Notes under the pieces: model-generated | Seen by the model: the letters and a program-made list of their open reading frames with translations, nothing else | Database searches by the model: none | What the model was told of the DNA's origin: nothing | Assembly (NCBI GenBank): GCA_003344405.1 | Contig: NOWV01000068.1 | Coordinates: 248,001 to 312,000, forward strand | DNA from: Trichoplax sp. H2 | Taxonomy: Eukaryota; Placozoa; Uniplacotomia; Trichoplacea | Direction of reading: 5' to 3' | DNA: 64,000 nucleotides | Translations under genes and position numbers: made by a program | Shown here: positions 51,128-62,900 of the stretch, in pieces | Layout of the letters: every line of letters begins with the position of its first letter | Position numbering within the stretch: position 1 is the first letter of the stretch

Positions 51128-51470
51128 CACGCTGTACTGTACGGTTTTGCACAGTACTGTACACTGTACACTGTACTGTACAGTACTCGACTGCAGTACC
51201 GTAGATGTATTAGTACTGTACTGTACACGTACAGTACTGTACTGTAGTGTACTGTACTGTAGTCAAAAAATGTACAGTACAAAGGCTGTTCCAGTATGAA
51301 TCACAGAACAGTGATAAAACAAATAAACCGCGTAGTCGCTGTGTACAGTATAGTACTGTCCTGTACTGTACTGTACACTGTACAGTACATACTGTACAGT
51401 ACAGTACTAAGACTAAGACAGAGTGCAGCTACAGGACAGTACTGTGTAGTGTACTGTACGTACTGTAAAT
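51128..51470. repeat. GTACAGTAC palindrome cluster 3
   Basis: Runs of CTGTACTGTACAGTAC-like words at 51128-51280 and 51340-51465. Overlapping frames on both strands are artefacts of the palindromic period. The cluster is about 1.4-1.8 kb upstream of the VANGL ATG. Confidence 0.85.
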
Positions 51471-52911
51471 CCCCCTTTAGAAATGCTCTTGCGTGCAAGA
51501 TAGCGTCCTGAACCGTGAGTGGTAGATGACTCCGGCCCCTTACTGTTACCGCGTATAATTTTGTTAAAGGCCATTACAGTTAAGCCTCCAGATTGATAAC
51601 TAGCGGCTGATGTACTAAACTCTTAATTAGTTATAATTTATATGGCGAGATAACTGTAGTAAATAGACTTCATTTAATTGCCATCATTTGTCAACGATAT
51701 CGATAAAGAATAATTGAAGTTAAGTCATTTATTATTATTTTTACCCGAAAACGCGATAACAAGAAAAGAAGAATATAACGGTAATCATTAACGAGCTTCC
51801 GATTTCGTTTATAAATAATTGGACGACGTTTTTATGCTTCTACTGTTGTTTTTGAAACTTTATTTTTATGTTTTTGATTTTCATCAATAACACTATTTTG
51901 GGTTGCTGTTGTTTAGAGTGGCTAATTTAAGTGCACTTAGTATAAGCCGACGTTATCATTGCAATATCGATCGAACTATTATCTCAATTATTGTATCGGA
52001 TAAAATACATTCGAAAGTTCACTCAAGTTACGCTTAGTTGAAAGACTGGTCCTTCCTTCATCTCATACAGTACGTATAGTAATAAGCTGTACGATACGGG
52101 TGCGGCAGTAAGCCTTCTTTTACTCATTTCTCACCTGCTGCCGGAGGCCACTAGTTGTGTAACCCGTTGCAGTTCTTGTCAAATCACATTGGCATTAGCT
52201 AACCTGAGATGCCATCCTGCATTTAATTCAAAACTCACCTTTCCTTATTAATACAGAAGACAAGCAGTAAAACTTTAAAATTAAAGCCGAACTAACTTTT
52301 TTTATGTGTGTGCAAGATCATACAGTGTTCACTATGGGATCTACTGTACTGAAGAGCGAACCCCTTTTTTTTGCTGCACCGTATTTAATTAATTAAGGTG
52401 TCCTCGAATGATAATCGATTTTAAGAATGTTGGCCATATCGATTTCACAAGTTGTTACTATACTTACAAATAGACAATATTTTATTTAATTTCAAAAGTC
52501 TTATCTTTCTTCTCTTTTTTTGAATTCATTTTATCTGTTGTACGTACACATTTATAGTCCACTATCTTGTCATTCTTCTTAAGCATCATTACAAAAAATT
52601 GTTAGTAACAACCGAGTGTCAACCTTTTGTTTCTCTTAGTTTTGGGCTAACTTGCCTCATTTTTTATTCAATTTTATAATTTCAGTTGTTGATAACGATT
52701 GAAAAGGTTTGAAAGGCAACAATTACCTTGATCCATTACCTCAATCAACTAATCAACGTATACAGTAATTGTATAATCGGAACGGCCACAACGATTCTGA
52801 TAGTCATTTCTTACAAGTTGTCGACTGTAACTGAAAAGTTGACTGCAACCTGGTATCCCCCAGGTGATCAAGAATAGAGAAACAGAATTAACTGGGTCCT
52901 CATAAATCAAC
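51471..52911. promoter_or_regulatory. Presumed upstream region of VANGL
   Basis: No coding content. An in-frame TAA lies six bases before the VANGL ATG at 52912. A leader intron is possible but not demonstrated. Confidence 0.4.
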
Positions 52912-54387
52912 ATGTCAAGTCAAGATGGTGAAGATGTTGTTGAAGTCCATGTTATCCGTCAGGATGAAAACTGGGGTGTTGGTCCAAGTGGTCGCGCTAC
53001 TTCAATAGCTACATCGGATAGATCAGCAGGTATGGGCAATGTAACTTTTCGCCGAGATCATGATGACGATGACGATGAAAACCCTGCACCTTGGAATTCA
53101 TTGCTTTCAATTGGGGTTCCTATTGCCGTGGGTACTTTAGCTTTATTGACGCCTCTTATTTTCATTTTACTCCCTTTCATGATGGGAACAACATGGCAAC
53201 TTTCGAATTGTGGTAATTATTGTAACGGCTCATATTTAACTCTAGCTATCAAAGAGATTATCCTTCTAATTGGCATATGGGCGTTGTATAGTAGACACCA
53301 TTCTCATTATACATTACCACGTCTAATAAGCTACAAGCTATTTGTATTATCGTTAGTTTTGATGGTGACCATCTGTTATTGGATTTACTATGTTGTCGCT
53401 GTCATTATACCCAAGTCTTCCGATTATGCATCTATTGTCGATCTCGCCGTCTCTTTAGTTGATATCTTTCTTTTCCTTCATTATATTTCGTTAATATTGT
53501 TGGAAATTCGTCAACAACGGAATCATACTCAGTTCATACTTAAGGTTGTTCGCGATCCTGACGGTCAGCAACAATATTATCATCTCCACCGTACCAGCAT
53601 TCAATTAGCAGCGTTGACTATATTGCAATATTATTATCGTGATTTTACTGCATATAATTCGGCTATGGAGAAAATGCTTGAACGCTACGTTGGCCGTAGT
53701 CAAACAGCATTAACATTATATGATATTGACGGCCGTTCCGGAGACGTCGAAGCGATGAGTACCCGCTCGCGTTCAGTTATTACGGCTTCGACCAAACGAG
53801 GTGGAGGTAGTGCTATTAACGGTAATCGCAATGATAGGTATCACAATGAAACTGAATTTTATAAAAGAATTGATAAAAGACGAGCTCGACTAATTGCTGC
53901 AGCTGAAGAAGCCTTTGAACATATTAATCGTTTACGCCAAGATGAGCAAGACAGGAGTGGACCACCAATGAACCCAGATGATGTTGCTCATGCAATATTT
54001 CCGTGTATGGCGCGTCAATTACAAAAATATTTAAGAGCCACTAAGCAACAAACATGGTATAAAATCGACTCTATCTTGAGGCATCTATCACATTGTGTAG
54101 CTTTAGGTGCAACTTCAAAAACTTTTTTGCAGCGCTATTTAACAACTCGACACTGTGCGATCCCATTAGAAGATGATGATCGTAATAAGCCACATCATTG
54201 GTCTTTAGAGTCGGAATTACCTGCACATAAATCACTCCATGAAGGAGCTTGGTTCGTCTTGAAACGAAATGAGGTCTCATTAATTGTTAGTGTAGTTAGA
54301 TTGCCTCAATATAATATAACTGAACATACACTTGATCATACTGGTAGAAGAATTCGTTTGAATCCTAATCCTGAAACATCAGTTTAG
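52912..54387 (+). CDS. VANGL: Van Gogh/Strabismus planar cell polarity protein (VANGL)
   Basis: One intronless frame of 491 residues; an in-frame stop just upstream fixes the start. Four membrane spans lie at about 64-92, 108-126, 141-166 and 174-198, followed by a long cytoplasmic tail. Family landmarks include DENWG near the N-terminus, TLALLTPLIFILLP (TM1), LAVSLVDIFLFLHY (TM4), FILKVVRDPDG, YYRDFTAYN, RRARLIAAAEEAFEHI, ARQLQKYLRATKQQ, and a C-terminal ETSV, the PDZ-binding motif kept in vertebrate VANGL1/2. Human VANGL2 is 521 residues from memory; the shortfall is in the Ser-rich N-terminus. VANGL sits in the plasma membrane with Prickle and orients cells in the plane of an epithelium. 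The lack of coding introns contrasts with vertebrate genes and with most neighbours here. Confidence 0.97.
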   Translation: MSSQDGEDVVEVHVIRQDENWGVGPSGRATSIATSDRSAGMGNVTFRRDHDDDDDENPAPWNSLLSIGVPIAVGTLALLTPLIFILLPFMMGTTWQLSNCGNYCNGSYLTLAIKEIILLIGIWALYSRHHSHYTLPRLISYKLFVLSLVLMVTICYWIYYVVAVIIPKSSDYASIVDLAVSLVDIFLFLHYISLILLEIRQQRNHTQFILKVVRDPDGQQQYYHLHRTSIQLAALTILQYYYRDFTAYNSAMEKMLERYVGRSQTALTLYDIDGRSGDVEAMSTRSRSVITASTKRGGGSAINGNRNDRYHNETEFYKRIDKRRARLIAAAEEAFEHINRLRQDEQDRSGPPMNPDDVAHAIFPCMARQLQKYLRATKQQTWYKIDSILRHLSHCVALGATSKTFLQRYLTTRHCAIPLEDDDRNKPHHWSLESELPAHKSLHEGAWFVLKRNEVSLIVSVVRLPQYNITEHTLDHTGRRIRLNPNPETSV

Positions 54388-56394
54388 TTACTTAGTGCCT
54401 ACTATTTGAGCCTTACTAGTATGGTAGAGAGGATTTTCTTTCTTAAGGCTTTCAATAAGCTCAGTTACTACTGTAATGATATCTTAAAAACGAAAGAGAA
54501 GCTGTACTCTACAGCTCTCAAGGTAGCATGGCATTATAAAAATGATGCGGAAAACAATTATTCTCAACAATGTAATCGTTTTTATTATTTTGACACTCTT
54601 TGACATTGTATCTTTCATCCTCTTTCGTTACTTCTATACGAAGACTGTCTAGGAGTGTTATCTGTTACATTATTCCATTGAATGTGAAATTTTTTAACTT
54701 GTATTGATAAACACTATAGTTTCAGTTTTGCCATTCATATGTATACTGTCATATACAATCCTTGGGTATTAACGCTGACCTTTAATGCCGTTTTTAGTTC
54801 TAGGGGGGTACGCTGTGCTATGCATCATAATTAATTTTTATTTGTTTAAATTCATATTTTACTTTTGTTTGGCTCTTTACCATGTCTAGACTTTAAAATC
54901 CAGGTTATTATTGCTTAATCAAAGTTATCAATGTAATCCGTTGATGAATAGCCTTACTGATGGAATAGTTAAATAGCTTAGACTGTGCTTTCGTTTAAAA
55001 CCTTAATTTTAATTGCAGCCGGTTTGATTGTATTAATGATGATTATTTTCGGATTTGATTCATCATCATTAAATGATGGCCATTTTAGATCAAAGAACAA
55101 TTAAGATTGTGATAATCGTCATATTCAATATAGCAATTACTTGACATTTGTATTTTCTTAGTTATTACTGTTTGGTTAATTATTTTTATTGATTGCTGTT
55201 CATTCCGCGTTTTACTTATTAGAATAGAATTTACAGTACCTTTATGATGATATATTATAGAATGTCAGAAACTATATGCTGTACTAGCTGTGGTTATCGA
55301 GGAAAACTGTTAGACATATAGTACTGTACTACGATGTAATTTTAGAGGGAATATGTGAAGGATATGTATTCAGTGAAAATATTTCTTAAAATAATTAAGA
55401 TTTATAAGGGAAATGACGGACTGGTTACCCAATTTTATCACAGTAACTGTTGATGATATCTTGTAACGTGATTTAACTAGTTTTTTTAATGTTGTTATGT
55501 ATTGTACTGTAATCATGATCATTGTGCAACGATGGTATCATTTTGTAATATAGATGCATGTACATCAAATTTCTATTGGTAGAATGTTTGCTGCTATTTG
55601 CTTTATGTTTACTACTTTTCTTGCCAAGCTGAGCGTTTTATAAACAAATTTAGAAAGAATTAACTACGATCCGACTTGATGAAGTAGCATCATGACGGCA
55701 ACCGTTATCTACCTATCGAAAATCATCGTATTCATTAATGTTATCAATTTCTATTTCTTGTCGGGCATCACATACTGTATGAACGTTATAACACATTAAA
55801 TGTGTCTTCCTTACGATGTATATCTCTTGTCCATGATAAGCTTTAGTTCAATATAGATTTTAATACTAACTTGATGATACAATAAAGGGATTCTTTGTGC
55901 TATCAGGTAAAATATTGAATGGATAGGAAAAACAATCGATTTTAAATCAATTTATACTATTGCTTAATTGTCTTTACGATATTGTCCAATGACACATTGC
56001 AGATTACGAGGTAAAAGTTCAAATAAAATGTATTATTATTGAAGGAAGTAGTCAAAGTCTTAGTATCAATGCTACCCTAGCTATGAGATTGATCCAACTT
56101 ACAGTAGGATTCGATCTTGATTTTTACATTAGGCAAATTATTGAATATTATAATCTCTAATAACTATAAATTGTAGAGGTAGATCATAGCAGCTAACCGG
56201 GAAATAAAAAGTCATTTTTTAAACTAGAACCAAAGTAGATTAAATGGTTTACTGTATTACGATTAATGAATACCCGGAATATCGATTAATTTCTTGTCAA
56301 ATAAACGTTAGTTACTTTTATGCACCGTCCATTTGACCACTGGAGTTTAGTAATTTACTTCGTTGCAATGTACCGCATTAGCGACTTCGAGTAG
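54388..56394. other. VANGL 3' UTR and intergenic DNA
   Basis: AT-rich. A 65-codon frame at 54406 is in the presumed 3' UTR and has no family likeness. AATAAA near 55881 is a possible poly(A) signal, though distant. Confidence 0.4.
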
Positions 56395-56840
56395 CGTACT
56401 GTACAACTCGATGTACTGTACAGTACTGTACTGTGTCACAGTCATCTGTGACAGTACCCTGGATTGTCCCTGACGGATCCATAGAGGTTTTTACCTCTAC
56501 GGACGGACTATGGCACGACATAGGCGCCTATGCGCAGAGCCTTCCGATAGCATGATGATAATGATGTGAGATCACTTGATCACCTGCACATTTTGTCCAT
56601 TGTTATAGTACAGTACTGTGCACTGTGCAGGGTTCACTGTACAGTACTGTACTGTACACTGTACAGTATCATGGATGGCTGTACAGTACCGTACTGTACT
56701 GTACTGTACAGTACTGTCATCCATGAATGTACTGTACAGTACTAATGAAAAGGCTTCCAATCTCACTCACGTGACGAACACTCTCATGTGGTACTAGCAA
56801 ATACTGTACCGTCTGTCTGTCAGTACTGTACTGTAGTGGA
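56395..56840. repeat. GTACAGTAC palindrome cluster 4 with cruciform-prone inverted repeats
   Basis: Palindromic runs at 56395-56430, 56605-56745 and 56818-56840. Embedded inverted repeats: GTCACAG/CTGTGAC (56435-56452), TAGAGGT/ACCTCTA (56482-56499), the palindrome TAGGCGCCTA (56521-56530), and TCATGGATG/CATCCATGA flanking GTAC words (56669-56726). The cluster ends about 145 bp before the WASHC2 ATG. Confidence 0.85.
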
Positions 56841-56983
56841 CAGTCTGGACTGGTGTACTAAAAGGAAAGTAGTCCGTAATACAGTAGCAGTCCAGCATCG
56901 ACCTGGTACACACTGGTGTTAGACCTTGGAAACTGACAGACAGATAGGTACAGTCATACAAGACGTACGACGTCATTTGCATT

Positions 56984-59900
56984 ATGGCTGAAGTTGTTCT
57001 CGCCGAATCCAATGGCACTGATCAATTGCCTAATGGTGGCCAAAACGAAGCAAGTGGTCAAGACAGACAAGTCACTGCTGACGGAAGACTTGTTGGTAGG
57101 CAATACGATCTAAACGATATTAGAAAGAATTCCAATAAGTGGTCAGCAGATGCGGATTTAGGAGTAAGTTTGGAACAATTTTATTACTGTCTCTGTATTC
57201 TGCACTAATTAAATTTGGCTGCTGTTATTCAGAATTTTCATGCAATTTGTATTCAATCTTTTTTGCACTTTCACTGCTCTTATTGAAGATATCCAGTATT
57301 CGACATACAGTTATTCTACTTTGAAATATCGACTGTTAGTGCGAATAACGCACTGTAAAGCGACAACTACTGCAAAAATATTTTTGGGGGATATTTTTTC
57401 AAATGTTTCTTACAGTACATCCAGTACTGTAAAAAATGCAAATTCTATTTGACTGCGTTGATGTAGATATTCTCGTATACGTACTTTGATACGTATATAC
57501 TGATATCTACCATTGCGAAGTGAGCAGCAACAATTATCCTTGTCTCTATTCGATAAAATGGTTGAGATTTTCACTGCTCGATTCGTATGTGACTTATCCT
57601 CAAGATCAAAGTAGTTTCCCTACCATAGTAGAAGTTGCACATTCTTGACCAGCTCTTGTACCTACTGTAACATATGATGTGTAGCAGTGTACGGTACGGA
57701 CTACGACCGCCTCCATCTCTCTCTGATACCAGCAGTATCGTACTGTACTGCTGGTACCAGGGACTTCCCAACTGTCCAGTATGGCTCTTACGGAAGGCAT
57801 GACCGAGAAAAAGATATACGAAAACCTCCAACTTTACGATGATGTCATAGTGTTCCTACCCAAATGTTAGTTTTGAAAAGTGAAATGCACGCAATACATT
57901 CATAGTTTATCCTTTTATTCCATGATGATCATATCTAATGTGGTAGATAACTTGGTATCGAGTCTCCCATTACCTTTGTGTTATTTCACATTTGATGGAG
58001 ATTAAAACGTCAAGAGATGGGTATTCGTACATTGACGGCGTTCTGGTAACGGGCAGTAATACTAAAAAAAAAATAACAATAATAACAATCTCGGCGATCT
58101 TAATTGCGACAGTTCAAAGTTTGTATTAACTTAATATTGTCAGAGTTGCATATCTATATTGATTCAGATAATATTATTATTATATTATTATTGGTTTAGT
58201 TAGTATGGATAGAGACAGAAGATATTAACATTTTACTCAAAAATAAATTCTTCATTTCTAGTAAAGCTTGTCCAGTTACTACATCAGCTCTAGTATCATA
58301 GACCAATGCCCCCAATACCATGTACAGTAGAGACCCTTGCTTTCTCGAAGGGTCTCTAAAATGGACAGTAGTAACAGTACCGATGTACGCCTACTTTTTG
58401 ATATAGATTAAGAAAATTCTTGCGGATTGGATATTGATGAATTGAAAATTAGGATACAGCATAGCTACTGAATGATCAACTAAAACGTTGTGATTTAAGA
58501 GATGATACATTGTGATATGATACTTTCTATTAATGTTAATATTAGCATCAACAACTGCCTTACAACAGCAGTTTGTAGCATGTTTTCATATCAAATGTTA
58601 TCATATACAGTAAGTGATGATAAGTTGTGATATTATATTTTCTATTAATGCTAATATTAATATAGATAGCTGGCTTGCAACAGCATTTTATAACACGTTT
58701 TCATACCTAATCTATGCTGCTAAGATGCCGTACATGAGCGATAGATTGTAATATTTACTTTAAGCTGTCCAATTAGTAAAATATACATTTGCATATGGGA
58801 AGTGAAAGATGCTTTGTGGGTATCATTGTAGAAATGTCATTTTTGCTTATGTTCCTATTGCATCTACATGTTGCAACAATCTGTAGAATCAGTATCAGAT
58901 GTATATATTTAGCTGTTGATATTCTAATACTTGGTAACAATTTAAAAGATGTAAAGTGCAATTTAGATACGTACGCCTATGCGAAGTAAGATACCTTATA
59001 CTGCTCAGGGTTTATTCTACCATAAATTATGACAATATGATAGCGTTCAATAGCCAATACAAGCCTCGTCTTCCATAAATTAATTGAAAGCAGTTCTCAA
59101 AAGTATGTAGAGATTTCATCTAGAAATTATGCTAGATATTTGGCATAGGAAGAATGATAAAGCTAAACTTGAATATGTTGAGTATCAACGAGCACGTGCT
59201 GCTTTATATACCTGTTTGCTCCGCTATGCTGTAGGAACAATTTTAATTTACCTCTTGCTAATCTTGAAAGAAATGTATGAGCATGTGATGATTAAGTAGA
59301 TGAGAATCAAATTATTACGATATGGGTTGCAAATTAGCTTGCACTATATTATATCACTAATGTACAATAAAAATGAATAATGTTATTTGGACTTAAACAT
59401 CGAATAAGCTCATTTGCATTTATTTATTACTCTATATCGTATATAGTTATTGAATTATTTAAGAGAAGTTTCCCAACGCCTAGTGTCACGTACGCATCAA
59501 GTTGAAAATTTAGTGAAAGATGTCATTCAAAATGTCAAGGTAAGAAATGGACAACACTATCATTTAAGAATAACGTGAGTATAACCAGCTTCGCAATGTC
59601 TAATGGTAAAGCCTCATTTATTCTTATGTAGTTGTGCTAACGGTCATTAATTTATAAAACTAGCGGTATTAGCAATATATTTCTAAAAATCAAGAGTACG
59701 CTATGAAGCAAATAGTATTTTATACGTGGTAATATAGTTGCAGTCATCAAGTTTCAGCCTGCACAAGATCGTCAATTCATAATTCCTTAGCCGCATAAAC
59801 AACTGTAACAAATCGCTTGACAGTATTCTGAAAACTTTCCGGATGTCATTATAACTTCGATTAGTTTTCTTGAATTACGTTAAAGATAGTCCACCTATAA

Positions 59901-62900
59901 ATACAGTGACTAGGTAACGAATATAATAAGTTTCGAGATTTGATTTATATTTTCTAGATTAGTAAATTATGAGTAAATCTGCCTTACTTTTAGGCCGATG
60001 ATTAATTGGATAATTGAATAATAATTCATTTACTGTCAGTATGCAGATGTTAACTTTAAGCATTGCAGCATACCGCGTCTATCAATTGATTAATATACTG
60101 ATTGCACTGGATTGCAGTACTATCACATATTATATAATACTATGACCTATATTTTAAATAGCCTGTTAAGCATTTGCCATCATTGACCGTTTGCTAGAAC
60201 AGAAGTTAATGCCATATTAATGCTAAACTATTTTGATATAACTAAATCAGCTTGTTTAATCATTTCTATATTTGACGGCATTAATAATCATTTAGTTTAT
60301 AGACGCCGTAAGATACTTAGATATGAAGGAATTAACTTTGTATGAACTATATATAGGCATGCAGTAGATGTTATTACCTTGTTATGAAATAGAATCTTTT
60401 AGCGGTGCAGTACATTAAAGTATTTCTCCATTTTTATGTAAATGTCTAATTTGACGGCGTTTACAGGGTGTTGACTGCCAAGTTAACAACGTTATGAACG
60501 AATTTCTAATGCTTTCGAATGATCACTTCATTGAAAACGTAAGTAATAAATATTTTAATAGTTACTATCAGATTTGTAAATTGATGTATGAAATTAAATC
60601 GATATATATATATATACAGTAGTGACGATAGACTGATATTCTAATATTAGCTATCGTTTAATTTGCGTGCAATCTTAGCGTGTTTACGATGACGAATTGA
60701 GACCTCATGAAGTTGACCCCAAACAAGCTAATGAGGCTAATCAAGAGGTAAATGGAGTGAAATAATAAATTATTTGCGTATATTATAACATCAGTACACT
60801 TGCAGGAATGCAATAATTGGGCCTACGGTTGTGAATATTGTATTTCAGCTGCAGCTAGACTCAATAAAAATGCGACTGTACACAGTACGTTAATTTTGCT
60901 CTACTGCAGTATATTGGCCATTGACTTTTATAGTAAACTTAAATATTATCAATTTTAATTTATAAGCATTTCTTCGGGTACAATATTAAACCATGGATTA
61001 CAAAATTGCTCTGGTAATTTAGTAATCCATGGTTAAACGCTGCAAATGTTTAGAATGTAAGATAATATATTTGGAAGTCTAATGCACGAATTATTAAAAT
61101 ATCTTAATTTTTTTACTAAATGACGATCAGTAAACCTTGTTTCGATCAATTGCAACGACTGATGAAGTGCCGTTGATGAATTTGTCCAGATTATAGTGAC
61201 TGTATCATACCTACTTGTATCAATTATGAGCTGTTAAGCTAAGCTGTTCACTGCTATTAAATAACATTATTTAATAATCCTGGTGACTAGTTTGTATTAT
61301 CTGATGCGTAGGATAAAAATCGTGAAGTGGATGCTATACCTTGCATTAAAGAAGCCTTGAAAGATGGCTTAACGTTGTTAAATGAAGCGTATGATTTAGT
61401 TGAAACTACTGTAGACAATACGATCAGTGATTCTGACTCTGATGGTGAAGCAGACAGGAGTTTACCGGCTGGCTTTAATGAACCGGTATTGGAGCCAAAA
61501 GATAAATATGTTGATAGACCGTTACCTGTTATTATTGGTACGGCGGAATTTTTGCAGCGTGATGATGTCGGCTTATTAGATGAGGAAGACCAAGCTGAGG
61601 AGGAAGCAACTGATGTCGGTAGCATAAGTTCATCATCTAGCAGTGAATCAGAGAACGAGGAATCTGACAAGGAAGCAGAGGAAAATAGCGAAATTGATAA
61701 GAGTGATGACGATCGCCCTAGGCAAAGGCAACCACAACGGCGCACTTTTACTAGTTCAGAGGAGGATGACGAAGATGATTTATTTGCAGCCCCTAAGAAA
61801 GTTACTAAACGTAGCGATGTGGAATCTGATGAAAGTGAAGATATGCCTGAAACTGATCAAGTACAAGAGACTAAGCCTAATACAGGCATTGCAGCGGAAC
61901 TAAATAAAAGATTGCAACGTAACACTGTAGATTCTGACAGTGATGGCACTGAAGCTATCAGTGAGGCCGTTGCTAGTGATACATCGTCCATCAAGATAAG
62001 TCGTAAAACTAGTAAAACGAGTTCACAAAAAGTTGTTGATGATGATTTATTTCAAACTAACGACGATGAGGATGGTCCATTTGGAAGTAAAGGAGGCTTA
62101 TTCAATGCTAGAAAAAGCGGTCTTTTTGATGACGATGGAGGTTTATTTGATGATGATACTAAACAAGACGTTAAGCAGGATATTGAGCAGGATACTGTGC
62201 AAAAGGTAAAGGAAAAGCGAAATAGGACAAAGTCTGGTCGAAAGATTCCTGCTGGTGCTGTAGCTGTTTTTGGATCTGAAGACTCTGGATTATTTGGAAC
62301 GCCTACGGAGGAATCCATTGCAAAAGAAAAACCGAATGATGATGATATTAAAAATACACCTACGAAAGAAGCGTCTAAGCCAAATATCAAAACGCAAAAG
62401 AGCGTTAGCAAAGGATTATTTGATGACGATGAAGATGAGGATGAATTATTTGGTGCAGCTCCAGTTTCCATTAAAAAGCCACAGCTTACCAAGAAGATGC
62501 CGCCCACTAGTAGCTTATTTGCCGACGATGATGATGATGACGCCGCTGATGACTTATTTGCGACGGCAGCCGCTACTACTCAGCCTACTAGAACAGCAAA
62601 TGATAGAAAGAAAAATTCGTCAAAAAAGAAGGCCTTGGTTGGTGGCGTAGCTTTACCTAGCGCTTCGAGTATCAAAAGTAAAGTTCACAGACCGCCTTCA
62701 TCAGGAAACGAAAGTGAAGAAGATAATCCATTACAAGCTAACAATTTACCAAAAACCAATAACACTAATTCTTCAAATGATACTGTTGGTATTGATGTAG
62801 CTGCTGCTGCTACGGTTGCTGCTGTCGATAGTAACAATCAAAGTAAAGTAACAAAGAAATCAGGTCTTTTTGATAGTGACACTGATGATAATAACCTATT

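Noticed and set aside
51247-51511. Frames with TVQYSTVLYCTV-like peptides on both strands
   Set aside because: Palindromic GTAC repeats give similar peptides in several frames on both strands; not protein-coding.
58329-58357. MicroRNA precursor in WASHC2 intron 1
   Set aside because: A 10-bp stem is far shorter than a usual precursor.
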